Assembly: GCA_023150415.1 (NCBI GenBank) | Contig: JAKLKY010000009.1 | Coordinates: forward strand, 1 to 55,067 | Source of the DNA: Alphaproteobacteria bacterium | Lineage (GTDB): Bacteria; Pseudomonadota; Alphaproteobacteria; Micavibrionales; Micavibrionaceae | Reading direction: 5' to 3' | DNA length: 55,067 bases | Shown: one piece after another, positions 8,827 to 18,493 of the stretch | Layout: the number at the start of each line of letters is the position of its first letter | How positions within the stretch are numbered: the first letter of the stretch is position 1 | Translations under genes and position numbers: made by a program | The notes under the pieces: generated by a model | Seen by the model: only the letters and a program-made list of their open reading frames with translations | What the model was told of the DNA's origin: nothing | Databases searched by the model: none

Positions 8827-10226
8827 CAGCGCGCGGCCAATTTGCTATGTTTGGCCGAGTACAAGAAGTAGATCACCATCCCCAGCGCCAGCCAGAGCAC
8901 AAAGCGCTCATGCGTGATCGTGGGCAGGAAGGCGATCAGCGCGCCGCAGGACAACGTGCCCAGCACGGGCAGCAAGATCCCAAACGGCATTTTGAACGGG
9001 CGCGACATGTCCGGGTGCGTCTTGCGCAGCACGATTACGCCGATGCAGACCAGAACAAACGCCGCCAGCGTACCAATATTCACCAGCTCCGCCAGCGCGC
9101 CCAGCGGAATGAACCCCGCCATGATCGCCATAATCACGCCGCAAACAACCGTGTTACGCACGGGCGTTTGCGTTTTATCATCCACCTTGGCGAAAAATCC
9201 GGGCAGCAAGCCATCCTTGGCAATCGCCAGAATGATCCGCGTCAGGCCGTAATACAGCACCAACATCACTGTGGTCAGGCCTGCGATCACACCCGTTGCG
9301 ACCAGCGCCGAAGCCCAGTTCACGCCAATTTGCTGTAGCGCGTGCGCCACAGGTGATGGCACATTCAAATCGGTATAAGGCACGATCCCGGTTAGCAATC
9401 CAGACACCACGATATAAATCACCGTGCAGAAAATCAGGGAGGCCAGAATGCCAATGGGCACGTCACGCTGCGGGCTATGGGCTTCTTCCACGGCCGTAGA
9501 CACGGCGTCAAAGCCAACATACGCAAAGAACACCAGCGACGCCCCAGCCAACACACCAATCGTATGGCCGCTCTCATCGTGAGCGAACCAGCCGAATGGC
9601 ATGAAAGGCGACCAGTTCTCGGGCTGTACATGGAACACCGCCACGGCGATGAACACCGCAATCGTCAGCAATTTCACGAACACCATCGCCGCGTTCAGCC
9701 GCGCGCTTTCCTTCATCCCCACAATCAGCAAACCCATGAGGATCAGGATAATCGCAACAGCGGGCAAATTCACCAAACCCCCTGCAAACGGGCCCTTGGT
9801 CAGCATCTCCGGCAGTCCGAAGCCGATCGCCGTCAGCGCATTGTTGAAATAACCTGACCAGCCATTGGCCACCGCAGCCGTCGCCACGCCATATTCCAAA
9901 ATCAAATCCCAGCCGATGATCCAGGCGATCATCTCGCCAAACGCCGCATAGGAATAGCCGTAGGCGCTGCCGCAACCGCCGACGCTCGACGCTAGCTCGG
10001 CATAGGACAAAGCCGCAAACGCGCAGGCCACGCCGGCAATCACGAAGGATAACACCACGGCCGGGCCGGCCTGCGTCGCCGCCGCCACACCCGTCAGCAC
10101 GAAAATCCCTGTGCCAATAATCGCGCCGATGCCCAGCAAGGTCAGATCGAACGCGCTCAGGCATTTCTTAAGCCCCAGCGCCTCGCCATCATTGACAACC
10201 AGTTTTTTGCGAAAGAATTGTTTCAT
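8826..10226 (-). CDS. APC-family amino-acid permease (CAT/YfnA type)
   Basis: This 466-residue transporter has about 12 membrane helices. The first helix carries the APC-superfamily substrate-binding motif G-I-G-A-I-I-G-T-G-I-F-V-L-T-G, and a later conserved segment reads F-F-A-Y-V-G-F-D-A-V-S-T-A-V-E-E. This pattern is typical of cationic amino-acid transporter relatives in bacteria; the actual substrate cannot be told. The ATG at 10226 is preferred over one at 10304 because a GGGGA and an AAGGA lie just before it and the protein then starts with the usual short cytoplasmic tail (K-Q-F-F-R-K-K). It is the first gene of a pair with uppP and divergent from hslV. Confidence 0.92.
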   Translation of the reverse strand: MKQFFRKKLVVNDGEALGLKKCLSAFDLTLLGIGAIIGTGIFVLTGVAAATQAGPAVVLSFVIAGVACAFAALSYAELASSVGGCGSAYGYSYAAFGEMIAWIIGWDLILEYGVATAAVANGWSGYFNNALTAIGFGLPEMLTKGPFAGGLVNLPAVAIILILMGLLIVGMKESARLNAAMVFVKLLTIAVFIAVAVFHVQPENWSPFMPFGWFAHDESGHTIGVLAGASLVFFAYVGFDAVSTAVEEAHSPQRDVPIGILASLIFCTVIYIVVSGLLTGIVPYTDLNVPSPVAHALQQIGVNWASALVATGVIAGLTTVMLVLYYGLTRIILAIAKDGLLPGFFAKVDDKTQTPVRNTVVCGVIMAIMAGFIPLGALAELVNIGTLAAFVLVCIGVIVLRKTHPDMSRPFKMPFGILLPVLGTLSCGALIAFLPTITHERFVLWLALGMVIYFLYSAKHSKLAAR

Positions 10227-10350
10227 GTCCTTAAATCCCCACAATTTTTGAAATGATCTTTTAAAAACGGTAAAGATACTGCTTGCGCATGGCAAGACGC
10301 TCATGCAACGGTTCTTGACTTATACAGGGTTTAAAGCCCATATCATCTCC

Positions 10351-10923
10351 ATGACATACATGACAGACCCCCATCAGAATTATGCCCGTGCCGATCTGTG
10401 GCGCAGCACAACCATTATTTCGGTGCGTAAGAACGGCCAGGTGGTGGTGGCGGGCGACGGCCAGGTGTCGATGGGCGCGACCATTCTCAAAAGCAACGCG
10501 CGCAAAGTACGCCGCCTGGGCAAGGACAATCAGATCATCGCTGGCTTTGCGGGCTCGACGGCTGACGCCTTTACGCTGTTCGAGCGGCTCGAAGCCAAGC
10601 TGGAGGCGCATCCGGGCCAGCTGACCCGCGCCTGCGTCGAACTGGCCAAGGACTGGCGCACCGACCGTTACCTGCGCCGGCTGGAGGCCCTGATGGCCGT
10701 GTGCGATAAAGACACATCCCTGATCCTGACCGGCAATGGCGACGTGGTAGAGCCACAGGACGGCGTCATCGGTATCGGCTCCGGCGGCAATTATGCTTTA
10801 GCCGCCGCCCGCGCGTTGATGGATTCTGACCACGACGCAGAAACCGTGGCGCGCAAAGCCCTGCAGATAGCGGCGGATATTTGCGTGTATACGAATGCGA
10901 ATATGGTTGTTGAAAAATTATAA
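10351..10923 (+). CDS. hslV: ATP-dependent protease subunit HslV
   Basis: HslV is the N-terminal-Thr peptidase of the HslUV proteasome-like protease. The mature protein should begin at T-T-I-I-S-V-R-K, with the nucleophile Thr preceded by a propeptide of about 15-18 residues, as seen in alphaproteobacterial members. Other family motifs are [26 protein letters not shown] and [16 protein letters not shown]. The start is uncertain between ATGs at 10351 and 10360, and neither has a strong Shine-Dalgarno. It is followed after 22 bases by hslU. Confidence 0.96.
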   Translation: MTYMTDPHQNYARADLWRSTTIISVRKNGQVVVAGDGQVSMGATILKSNARKVRRLGKDNQIIAGFAGSTADAFTLFERLEAKLEAHPGQLTRACVELAKDWRTDRYLRRLEALMAVCDKDTSLILTGNGDVVEPQDGVIGIGSGGNYALAAARALMDSDHDAETVARKALQIAADICVYTNANMVVEKL

Positions 10924-10945
10924 AATCCTCATAAGTTCATTTCCT

Positions 10946-12283
10946 ATGGCTGAAATTTCCACGACATCCTCTGCTTCCTCTTTCTCCCCGCGCGAGATCG
11001 TCTCCGAGCTAGACCGGTTCATTATCGGCCAGAACGCGGCAAAGAAGGCCGTGGCCATTGCCTTGAGAAACCGCTGGCGCCGCATGCGCCTTGATCCCGC
11101 GCTGCAGGAGGAGGTTTACCCTAAGAATATCCTGATGATCGGCCCTACTGGCGTGGGCAAGACCGAGATCGCGCGTCGCCTGGCCAAATTGGCGCAGGCG
11201 CCGTTCATCAAGGTCGAGGCCACGAAATTCACCGAAGTCGGCTATGTCGGCAAGGATGTGGAGTCCATCATCCGCGATCTGACCGAAATCGCCATCCACA
11301 TGACCCGCGATAAAATGCGCACGGCCGTCACCGCGCAGGCCGAAATTCGCGCCGAGGAGCGCGTGCTGGATGCGCTGGTCGGTGAGAATGCGGGGGAGGG
11401 TACGCGCGAATCCTTCCGCGAGAAACTGCGCACCGGTGAACTGGATGAGCGCATGATCGAAATCGAAGTGAATGACAACGGCAATCCCCTGGGCCAGATG
11501 ATGGATATCCCCGGCATGCCGGGCGCGTCGATGGGCATGATTAATGTCGGCGAGATGTTCGGCAAGGCCTTTGGCGAGCGCAAGAAGCGCAAGCGCATGA
11601 GCGTAGAGGAATCCTACGATGTGCTGATGACCGAAGAATCCGACAAGCTGCTGGATGAAGATAAAGTCATCAGCGAGGCGCTAGATCTGGTGGAGCAGAG
11701 CGGCATCGTCTTCATTGACGAGATCGACAAAATCGCGGCACGCGCGGAAATTCGCGGCGGTGATGTGAGCCGCGAAGGCGTGCAGCGTGACTTGCTGCCG
11801 CTGATCGAGGGCACCACTGTCTCAACCAAGCACGGCCCTGTTAAAACGGACCATATCCTGTTCATCGCCAGCGGCGCATTCCACTACGCCAAGCCTTCGG
11901 ACTTGCTGGCCGAGTTGCAGGGCCGTTTGCCGATCCGCGTGGAATTGAAGGCCCTCACACAGCAGGATTTTGTGCACATCCTCAAAGACACCGAAGCCAG
12001 CCTGATCAAACAATACGAAGCCCTGATCGGCACCGAGGGCGTTAATCTGAAATTCGATGAAGGTGCCATCGATGAAATCGCCCGTCTGGCCTTTGCGGTG
12101 AATGAGCAAGTCGAGAATATCGGCGCGCGCCGTCTGCACACTGTGATGGAAAAGTTGCTGGAGGATATTTCCTTCACCGCCTCCGACCGTTCGGGCGAAT
12201 CCATCACCATCGACGCCGCGCTTGTGCGCGAACGCCTGGAAGAGCTTGTTAAAGCTACGGATTTGAGCCGGTTTATTTTGTAG
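10946..12283 (+). CDS. hslU: ATP-dependent protease ATPase subunit HslU
   Basis: HslU is the AAA+ unfoldase that feeds substrates to HslV. The 445-residue protein begins [16 protein letters not shown], a family hallmark. It has Walker A G-P-T-G-V-G-K-T (about 66-73), the pore motif G-Y-V-G, the intermediate I domain (about 110-235) and Walker B F-I-D-E-I-D-K-I (about 255-262). Sensor residues sit in the F-I-A-S-G-A-F-H and G-A-R-R-L-H-T regions. The C-terminus L-S-R-F-I-L is the conserved tail that docks into HslV. I chose the ATG at 10946 because it matches the usual family N-terminus. It is co-directional with hslV. Confidence 0.97.
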   Translation: MAEISTTSSASSFSPREIVSELDRFIIGQNAAKKAVAIALRNRWRRMRLDPALQEEVYPKNILMIGPTGVGKTEIARRLAKLAQAPFIKVEATKFTEVGYVGKDVESIIRDLTEIAIHMTRDKMRTAVTAQAEIRAEERVLDALVGENAGEGTRESFREKLRTGELDERMIEIEVNDNGNPLGQMMDIPGMPGASMGMINVGEMFGKAFGERKKRKRMSVEESYDVLMTEESDKLLDEDKVISEALDLVEQSGIVFIDEIDKIAARAEIRGGDVSREGVQRDLLPLIEGTTVSTKHGPVKTDHILFIASGAFHYAKPSDLLAELQGRLPIRVELKALTQQDFVHILKDTEASLIKQYEALIGTEGVNLKFDEGAIDEIARLAFAVNEQVENIGARRLHTVMEKLLEDISFTASDRSGESITIDAALVRERLEELVKATDLSRFIL

Positions 12284-12285
12284 GC

Positions 12286-13385
12286 TTATGGCGCATGCTT
12301 TTCAAAAAGCATGCCCTGATCAGCGTGTCTTCCTAGAGAACTTTCTGGCGGAATATCGCTGCGTGCTGAAACTGTGTTGACAGCGATTCGGCTGATGCCC
12401 CGCTTGCAAATCTGCGCTTCGGAGTTTTGTACAATCCAGCGCAGATGATGCCAGTTCAATTTCTTTCTTGGATCAGTCAGCTGATCCCGTAAATTGTCAG
12501 GCTCGATGCTGACGCTCGGGCAGGCCAAAACATAAACGCCTTCGCGGCCCGCATCAAGAACTTGATCCAAAACTCTTTGATCAGCATTTACAGCTTTTGC
12601 CGCGGGCGGGATGACAAGCTGGCTCACATAGCAATCTTTGCCTTGTTGAGAAAAATTTCCGCGCATTTCCGATGCGCTTTTCCCATCCAATGTTGTTTGT
12701 GTTGGACAAAATTTTATAAGACGCGGCAATCCGACTTTGCGTGTTTGTCCAATCGGCAAACCCTCTATGCCTTCCTTAAGTGCTTGGTATAAGCCTCTGT
12801 GTTTTTCCGGACGCGGCCCCAAATAAAAACTTTCATAGGGCAAAACAGCGCCAGCAAACAGGACATGAACGCGCTCTTTATCTGCGAGGCTCTTAATTAG
12901 TCGGCGCGACAAGACCACAAGATCGGCAACACTCTGAACCGCAATGGTTGTATAATTGGTTCCATGATCGGTAATCCATTGTTGCAAGGATAAGGCGCGT
13001 CCCTGCTTCCCCAAACAATTGGAAAAATCTGCATCCCCGCGATATAAATTCATAGCCAGTGTGATCAGAATCCTTTGTTGAGGATTGATTGCCGTTAGTC
13101 GTTTCGATCGGTCAAAAACATGGTCTTTCGGCCCATACCCTGCCGCATAGGCAAAGCAAGCTGAAATTTTCACTGCTGTTGATGGCCGTTTTGAATGTCC
13201 GCTTTTGTTATAGGTCTGTTGAAAGGCTTTTCTAACTGTCACGGGCCGCCCGGTAGCGGGAGCAATAAAGGCAGCCTTTGCCAATTCAGGATGTGCACGA
13301 TCTCTTCAAAATGCTGCCGTGCTGTCACTGGCTGAATATGCTGCTTTCCCGCTTGATCCGTATAAATCCGCAATGCGATTTCCAT
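12286..13385 (-). pseudogene. Unknown gene, probably frameshifted near its 5' end
   Basis: The long frame (12286-13284, 332 residues) has no ATG and opens only with a TTG. Just upstream, in another frame, is an ATG at 13385 with a GGGAGA Shine-Dalgarno that encodes M-E-I-A-L-R-I-Y-T-D-Q and runs into the long frame near 13305-13320. A single indel there would join them into one protein of about 365 residues. I do not recognise the family. The protein is basic, soluble-looking, without signal peptide or membrane helices, and Cys/His do not form an obvious metal site. It lies tail-to-tail with hslU with only two bases between stops. It may be a lineage-specific gene or a decayed mobile-element gene. 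Confidence 0.5.
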
Positions 13386-13451
13386 TGAAAATCTCCCAAT
13401 TTTTTATCTTTTCCCGTGATCCAACCTTGTCTTCCCTGCGTAAACACTCTT

Positions 13452-13511
13452 GAAAGCGCCGCTTTTGGGCTTTCGGATGTTTAACAACCTTGCTTTTTGA
13501 AGGAGGTCACT
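13452..13511 (+). promoter_or_regulatory. ROSE-like RNA thermometer before hsp20
   Basis: The hsp20 Shine-Dalgarno AAGGAGGT (13500-13507) is preceded by ACCTTGCTTTTTG (13487-13499). The TTGCT can face AGGAG, leaving a G opposite a G. That U-U/C-G-C-U element opposite the Shine-Dalgarno is the signature of ROSE heat-shock thermometers. A second hairpin, GAAAGC...GCTTTC (13452-13475), lies just 5', as in multi-stem ROSE leaders. ROSE elements are known before ibpA-type genes in alphaproteobacteria. The folding is judged by eye only. Confidence 0.6.
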
Positions 13512-13991
13512 ATGAATAACCTTGTATCCTTTTCACCCCTGTTTCGTCAAACAATAGGTTTTGACCGGTTTAACGACCTGTTTGAAAACCTGGTCAATCA
13601 GACCGAAGACCGGTTCGAGGCCTATCCCCCTTACAATATTGAAAAAACTGGGGATGATACATATCGCATAACCTTGGCCGTGGCCGGGTTTACAGAGCGC
13701 GATATCGACATCACCGCGCAGGACGACCGGCTGACGATTTCCGGAAAAATCCTGCAAAGTGAAAATGAGGCAAAACCCCATTACCTGCACCGTGGAATTG
13801 CAGCGCGCAGTTTCGAACGGGTCTTCCGCCTGGCCGATCACATCAAAGTGCAAGAGGCCAGCATGAAAGACGGCTTGCTGACGCTCGATCTGATCCGCGA
13901 AGTGCCGGAGGAAAAGAAACCCCGTATGATCCCGATCAACGGACAAACGAGTGAATCGGGCAAATCTTTGTTGGGTAAGAAGAAATCGTAA
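13512..13991 (+). CDS. Small heat-shock protein, Hsp20/IbpA family
   Basis: This holdase-type chaperone binds unfolding proteins under heat stress. The 159-residue protein opens with F-S-P-L-F-R-Q-T-I-G-F-D-R-F-N-D-L-F, typical of IbpA/HspA. It then has an alpha-crystallin domain (about 37-130) with Y-P-P-Y-N-I-E-K-T, Y-R-I-T-L-A-V-A-G-F and the closing D-G-L-L-T-L-D-L. The C-terminal anchor I-P-I fits the family I-x-I motif. The ATG at 13512 has a near-perfect AAGGAGGT five bases upstream, so it is favoured over an upstream TTG/ATG. Expression is probably heat-controlled by the leader described at 13452-13511. A terminator follows. Confidence 0.95.
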   Translation: MNNLVSFSPLFRQTIGFDRFNDLFENLVNQTEDRFEAYPPYNIEKTGDDTYRITLAVAGFTERDIDITAQDDRLTISGKILQSENEAKPHYLHRGIAARSFERVFRLADHIKVQEASMKDGLLTLDLIREVPEEKKPRMIPINGQTSESGKSLLGKKKS

Positions 13992-14013
13992 GTTTGAAGA
14001 GCTCTCTCCCCCT

Positions 14014-14043
14014 AACCCTCTCCCTCACGGGAGAGGGTTTTTT
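14014..14043 (+). terminator. Rho-independent terminator after hsp20
   Basis: An inverted repeat ACCCTCTCCC / GGGAGAGGGT with a short loop is followed by a run of T. It also covers the stop codon of the convergent methyltransferase gene. The same CCCTCTCCC...GGGAGAGGG core recurs at 50859-50883. Confidence 0.85.
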
Positions 14044-15032
14044 GCGACGATAATTTTAAACCCGTTTTCTTTTTTTATAATTTGAAATTCAGCAAAATGA
14101 GACTGCAGCATTGCTTCATAAGGCAAATGTGTATTGGCCACCATATACAACCGACCACCCGGTTTTAATGACTGAGCCGCAACTGATATAAATCTCTGGC
14201 CAATAATGTTTTTTTCGATCTTTCCTTCGTGAAAAGGTGGATTCATTATGATCCAGTCATAGCGATTATTCAAATCAGGCTGCGGCTGGGTAAGGTCGCG
14301 CCAGAGAAAACGTCGCGACCCCGAAAGCCCTTCTAAATTCTTCTCACAGCATATCAGCGTCCGCGCATCCGCATCTATGCAATCCAATGCGGCGATGGCT
14401 GGATTTTGTTTCAAAACATGGGCGCAAAGCGCACCATAACCGCAGCCGAAATCCGCGCCCCTGCCCTGCAAATCCACCGGCAGAAATGTCATCAAAAGCG
14501 CCGATCCAGGATCCAGTCGATCCCAGCTGAACAGGCCTGGTTGCGACCAAAATCCCGCCGCGTTTTTCTGGATACTCTCTGGCGGCGTAGGATACGGTGC
14601 CGCGCAAACCGCCCAAACCAGCCGCGCATGTCGTTTGGATATACGCTGAATCTGATCCAGCCCCAATTCCTTGAACAGGCCGGCGATCCTTTTCCCGCCC
14701 GCATCATTCGCCGCCGACGCCGCCAGCACACCGCCGGAGGGTAGTAGACTTAAACTCTGCGCCAGCAGCACACGCGCCTCCTCAATGTTTTTTGGCAGAG
14801 CAACGAAGATCGCCGCAAGCGATCGGTCAAGCGGGCCGGATTCAAAAAGCGATTTAAAATCGGTAAAAATTTTAATGCCGTTATTTTCCAGTTGCTCGGC
14901 TTCGGGTTTGAATGGCTGCACCGCCCAGGCAATGCCCGCCCTTGCATCAGTCAACAAAGCACGCGAATGCCCATGAACAAAGCCAAGCATGCCCTTGGGC
15001 GCGAATGCGACGAATTCATCAAAAAGGTGCAT
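14025..15032 (-). CDS. RsmC-like rRNA (guanine-N2) methyltransferase
   Basis: This SAM-dependent methyltransferase has the two-domain layout of RsmC/RlmG: a divergent N-terminal methyltransferase-like half (1-170) and an active C-terminal half. The C-terminal half carries the SAM motif G-A-D-F-G-C-G-Y-G-A-L (about 195-205) and the catalytic N-P-P-F-H (about 262). RsmC methylates G1207 of 16S rRNA, and that substrate is likely but not certain here. I chose the ATG at 15032 (M-H-L-F-D-E-F); an ATG at 15074 would add 14 Lys/Gln-rich residues without a Shine-Dalgarno. Its last codons lie inside the hsp20 terminator. Confidence 0.85.
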   Translation of the reverse strand: MHLFDEFVAFAPKGMLGFVHGHSRALLTDARAGIAWAVQPFKPEAEQLENNGIKIFTDFKSLFESGPLDRSLAAIFVALPKNIEEARVLLAQSLSLLPSGGVLAASAANDAGGKRIAGLFKELGLDQIQRISKRHARLVWAVCAAPYPTPPESIQKNAAGFWSQPGLFSWDRLDPGSALLMTFLPVDLQGRGADFGCGYGALCAHVLKQNPAIAALDCIDADARTLICCEKNLEGLSGSRRFLWRDLTQPQPDLNNRYDWIIMNPPFHEGKIEKNIIGQRFISVAAQSLKPGGRLYMVANTHLPYEAMLQSHFAEFQIIKKENGFKIIVAKNPLP

Positions 15033-15124
15033 GATTATATTTTCTTCTTGTTGCTTGCTTTTCTTCCCTGTCACCGCATGTTAAGAAAAGCCCCATAAAA
15101 CAACAACCCAATTTTGCCCGATCG

Positions 15125-16522
15125 ATGAGTGCTGAAGAAACCCTGGCCGAACCTGCCCCCCTTCCATACGCGCATAAAGGCGATCTGACGCAAGGCGATA
15201 TCGGACGTCATCTTTTTAATATGACGGCGCCTATGATTGGCGGTCTCTTGGCCGTCATCAGCATTCAACTGGCTGATACCTACTTCATTTCCCTTCTTGG
15301 AACGCAGGAGCTAGCCGCTATCAGCTTCACATTTCCTGTGACAATGATTATTACACATCTTGTGTTTGGGCTGAATATTGCGCTCTCATCTGTCATATCG
15401 CGCTTGCTCGGGGCCCGCGACATCCACACAGCACAGCGCGTCACACTGCATGGATTGCTCTTGGCCTGTGCACTTTCCTTTATTGTGGCGCTGATTACAT
15501 TTATTTTTCTTGAGCCGCTATTCCTTTTGCTAGGCGCTGATGATACGACCATGCCGTTAATCAACCAGTTCATGCCGATCTGGCTTGCTGGCTCTGTTCT
15601 CTTAACTATCCCTGTCATCAGCAACTCCGCCATGCGCGCCGCAGGCGATTCATTTCACCCGATGATGGTCATGGCATTAATGGCGCTGGTGAATATCATT
15701 TTGAATCCCATTTTGATTTTCGGCTGGTTTGGTCTGCCCACGCTGGGGATTATGGGCTCGGCCGTTTCGACATGTTTGGCTTATGCCGCGGCTATGGTTC
15801 TCAGCCTTTATGACCTGATCCGTGTCAAAAATCTTTTACCGCAAGATGGGCTTTATCTAAGCCAGATAGGCGATTCATTCCGGCGTTTGATTTTTATTGC
15901 CATTCCGGCCGGGATCACAAATATCGTTCAGCCTTTGACCAATGCTGTGATCACCGCCCTGCTTGCAGCCCACGGCGCCCATGCCGTAGCTGCTTTTGGT
16001 GTGGCTACGCGTGTAGAGGCCCTGGCGATGTTGCTGGTGATTGCCCTGGCGTTGGGTCTGGCGCCGATCGTCGGCCAGAATTGGGGAGCCCGAAATTTTC
16101 CCCGCGTCCATCGTGCGATTACGTTATCAATCCGCTTTAATTTCTTCTGGTCCGCTCTGGTTGCCTTGATATTGTTTGTATTTGCTGAGCCAGTAGCGCG
16201 GGTCTTTTCTGAAGATGCAGATGTGGTGAGTTACGCCGTATGGTATTTCTTGCTAGTGCCTGTTTCATATGGGTTATCCAACCTCGTCTTTGGCTGGGGT
16301 GCAGCCTTTAACGCCATGGGCTTGCCGCAATGGTCGTTTATCATGATCGCCGTGAAGGCCTTTGTGATTACGTTGCCGGCCGTGGTCATTGGCTCATATT
16401 TGGGCGATGCGATGGGCATTTTAATTGCACTTTCGCTGGCGAATATTTTATCAGGCGTTGTGTTTCATATTCTGAGTTGGCGCATTTGCTATCAGCAAGA
16501 AGAAAAACTGGCGCAGGCATAA
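15125..16522 (+). CDS. MATE-family multidrug/Na+ efflux transporter
   Basis: This 465-residue inner-membrane protein has about 12 helices arranged in two repeats. The start of the membrane part, D-I-G-R-H-L-F-N-M-T-A-P-M-I-G-G-L, and the segment A-D-T-Y-F-I-S-L-L-G-T-Q-E-L-A-A-I-S-F-T-F-P are typical of MATE exporters. So is the mid-protein A-V-A-A-F-G-V-A-T-R-V-E-A. Members expel cationic drugs or toxic metabolites in exchange for Na+ or H+; the substrate is unknown. It starts about 90 bases after the divergent methyltransferase start. Confidence 0.93.
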   Translation: MSAEETLAEPAPLPYAHKGDLTQGDIGRHLFNMTAPMIGGLLAVISIQLADTYFISLLGTQELAAISFTFPVTMIITHLVFGLNIALSSVISRLLGARDIHTAQRVTLHGLLLACALSFIVALITFIFLEPLFLLLGADDTTMPLINQFMPIWLAGSVLLTIPVISNSAMRAAGDSFHPMMVMALMALVNIILNPILIFGWFGLPTLGIMGSAVSTCLAYAAAMVLSLYDLIRVKNLLPQDGLYLSQIGDSFRRLIFIAIPAGITNIVQPLTNAVITALLAAHGAHAVAAFGVATRVEALAMLLVIALALGLAPIVGQNWGARNFPRVHRAITLSIRFNFFWSALVALILFVFAEPVARVFSEDADVVSYAVWYFLLVPVSYGLSNLVFGWGAAFNAMGLPQWSFIMIAVKAFVITLPAVVIGSYLGDAMGILIALSLANILSGVVFHILSWRICYQQEEKLAQA

Positions 16523-16631
16523 GCGCCCGCATACGCGCATACACATTAATGTTCTGTGTTTGGTGAGGGAATTTTTATACTTTTCAGGTATAATTTTGGA
16601 TAGGCACGTATATTTTTCTGATTGAGGCTCC

Positions 16632-18374
16632 ATGCAAGGTATGGATATTTTAATTCCGACAGTGATCTTGCTGGGCATTGGCTTCACCGTCATTTACCTC
16701 AGCCGTCGCATCAAGATCAGCCCCACAGTCGGTTTTTTGATCTCAGGCATTGCCCTGGGGCCGCATGTGTTGGGTTTGATTCAGGAAACAGAGACAACGC
16801 ATCTTCTGGCCGAGCTGGGTGTCGTGTTCCTGCTTTTTGACATCGGCTTACATTTCTCGAAAAAATCCGCATGGTCTTTGCGTCGTGATCTGACAACCCT
16901 GGCGCCGCTACAAATGCTGCTCAGCGGTTTGGTCATCGGCTCGTCGCTTTCACTGGTTTTTGGCCTGAGCGCGGATCTTGCCCTGCTTGTTGGACTTGCG
17001 TTGTCGCTCTCGTCCACAGCCGTGGTGATGCAGGTGGTGGCCGATCTGAAGCAAACGGAATCGCCCGTCGGCAAAACCGCCAAAGCCGTTCTGATTTTTC
17101 AGGACATCGCTGCAATCTTTCTTCTAATCCTCGCGGATTCTTTGGGCCAGGATCAGGATCTGAGTAATCTTTTGCTGCTGACAATTGCAAAAACCTGCGC
17201 TGCATTCGCTATGGCCTTGGGTTTGGGACGTTATGTGCTGGGACCCCTGATGCGCACAATTATCCGCTTTGATGATCCTGAATTGTTCATGGTGCTGGGG
17301 TTATTGATTGTAATGCTCACGGGCTTAGCTACCGCTTCGGTCGGTCTATCTCTGACATTAGGCGCATTTTTATCCGGCATGGTTTTGGCAGAAACACCGT
17401 TTCGCGTTTTACTGCAAACAGAATTGCGCCCGTTTCGCTCGCTTCTGCTGGCATTATTCTTCATTACCGTTGGTATGATGATAGATCCTGTCATGCTGGC
17501 GCAGAATGCAGGCACGGTGTTAAGCCTCGCAGCCCTTCTGATTGCTGTCAAAGGCGCGATTATCGGCGCGCTGGTTTTTGTGATGCGCCGTCCCTTGCAT
17601 CATGTCATTCAGCTGACCTTCCTGCTGGCGCAGGGCAGCGAATTTGCCTTCGTGATCCTGAGCATGAGCGCCGTGCACTCTGTGCTTGGTCTTGCTCTGG
17701 CCGAGCAATTGATTGCCGCCTGCGCGATTAGCATGCTGCTAACACCTCTCTTGGCGACGGCTGCCCATCGTTTTTCACTTAAACTCTGCCAAAGCCTCAA
17801 AGCCACCGTGGCAAATATCCATGACGAAGCGCAAAACCATCCCAAAAAAATGCACCCGGTCTTTATCGTTGGCATGAACGAAGTCGGGAAAACCATCGCG
17901 CGCGGCATGCAGGCGCACAGCATCCCCTATATAGCCATAGACGGCAATCGCCAGCGTTTCCTCGAAGCCACCGCAGCCGGCTATATCGTCGCCTATGGCC
18001 ATGCGGATGATTTACGTTTTTGGAAGACGCTGGGCGTCGAGAATGCGCGCGCGATGTGCATTGCCGCGCCGCGGCTGGAAATCTCCAAGAAACTGGCGCC
18101 CATCGTACGCAGCCTTTATCCCAACCTCAAGCGTTATGCCGCCGTGAAAGACTCGGCAGAGGGTGTGCGCTTTTCAAGCATGGGGCTGATTCCCGTTTAT
18201 AACAACGGCACGCCGCCGGGGCTTGAAATGGCAACCTATGTCCTGCGCGATCTGGGCATTGCGGATGTAAAAATCGAGCGCTGGAATGAAGAGGAACGCA
18301 GCGCTTATCTCGATTCCCAGCTCCCGACAGAGGAAGAGCGGGAAGATTTGGCCGTTGCTGCGGTGGCCGGTTAG
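16632..18374 (+). CDS. CPA2 cation:proton antiporter (KefB/KefC-like) with TrkA-N domain
   Basis: This 580-residue protein has a 12-13 helix Na+/H+-exchanger membrane domain (1-385) with I-S-P-T-V-G-F-L-I-S-G-I-A-L-G-P, E-L-G-V-V-F-L-L-F-D-I-G-L and L-S-L-S-S-T-A-V-V-M-Q. A cytosolic RCK/TrkA-N domain (about 408-525) follows, with the nucleotide-binding pattern V-G-M-N-E-V-G-K-T-I-A and an acidic D-G-N at the end of the second strand. Kef-type proteins exchange K+ for H+ under electrophile or osmotic stress. The glutathione-specific regulatory residues cannot be judged by eye, so the exact subtype is open. It stands alone, with unrelated genes on both sides. Confidence 0.92.
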   Translation: MQGMDILIPTVILLGIGFTVIYLSRRIKISPTVGFLISGIALGPHVLGLIQETETTHLLAELGVVFLLFDIGLHFSKKSAWSLRRDLTTLAPLQMLLSGLVIGSSLSLVFGLSADLALLVGLALSLSSTAVVMQVVADLKQTESPVGKTAKAVLIFQDIAAIFLLILADSLGQDQDLSNLLLLTIAKTCAAFAMALGLGRYVLGPLMRTIIRFDDPELFMVLGLLIVMLTGLATASVGLSLTLGAFLSGMVLAETPFRVLLQTELRPFRSLLLALFFITVGMMIDPVMLAQNAGTVLSLAALLIAVKGAIIGALVFVMRRPLHHVIQLTFLLAQGSEFAFVILSMSAVHSVLGLALAEQLIAACAISMLLTPLLATAAHRFSLKLCQSLKATVANIHDEAQNHPKKMHPVFIVGMNEVGKTIARGMQAHSIPYIAIDGNRQRFLEATAAGYIVAYGHADDLRFWKTLGVENARAMCIAAPRLEISKKLAPIVRSLYPNLKRYAAVKDSAEGVRFSSMGLIPVYNNGTPPGLEMATYVLRDLGIADVKIERWNEEERSAYLDSQLPTEEEREDLAVAAVAG

Positions 18375-18493
18375 ACAAGACCATCTCTGTTAGGTTCGAA
18401 ACTTGCGGGAAAGGTAGGGTTTTTATTGCTTTGTACTGAGATTTTTGCTATCAAAACACTATCGAAATAAACCAACAACATGGGGATATGGAT

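Noticed and set aside
12293-12314. GCATGCTTTTCAAAAAGCATGC palindrome after hslU
   Set aside because: It lies inside the last codons of the convergent unknown gene and lacks a GC-rich stem plus T-run; a weak bidirectional terminator is possible but not supported.
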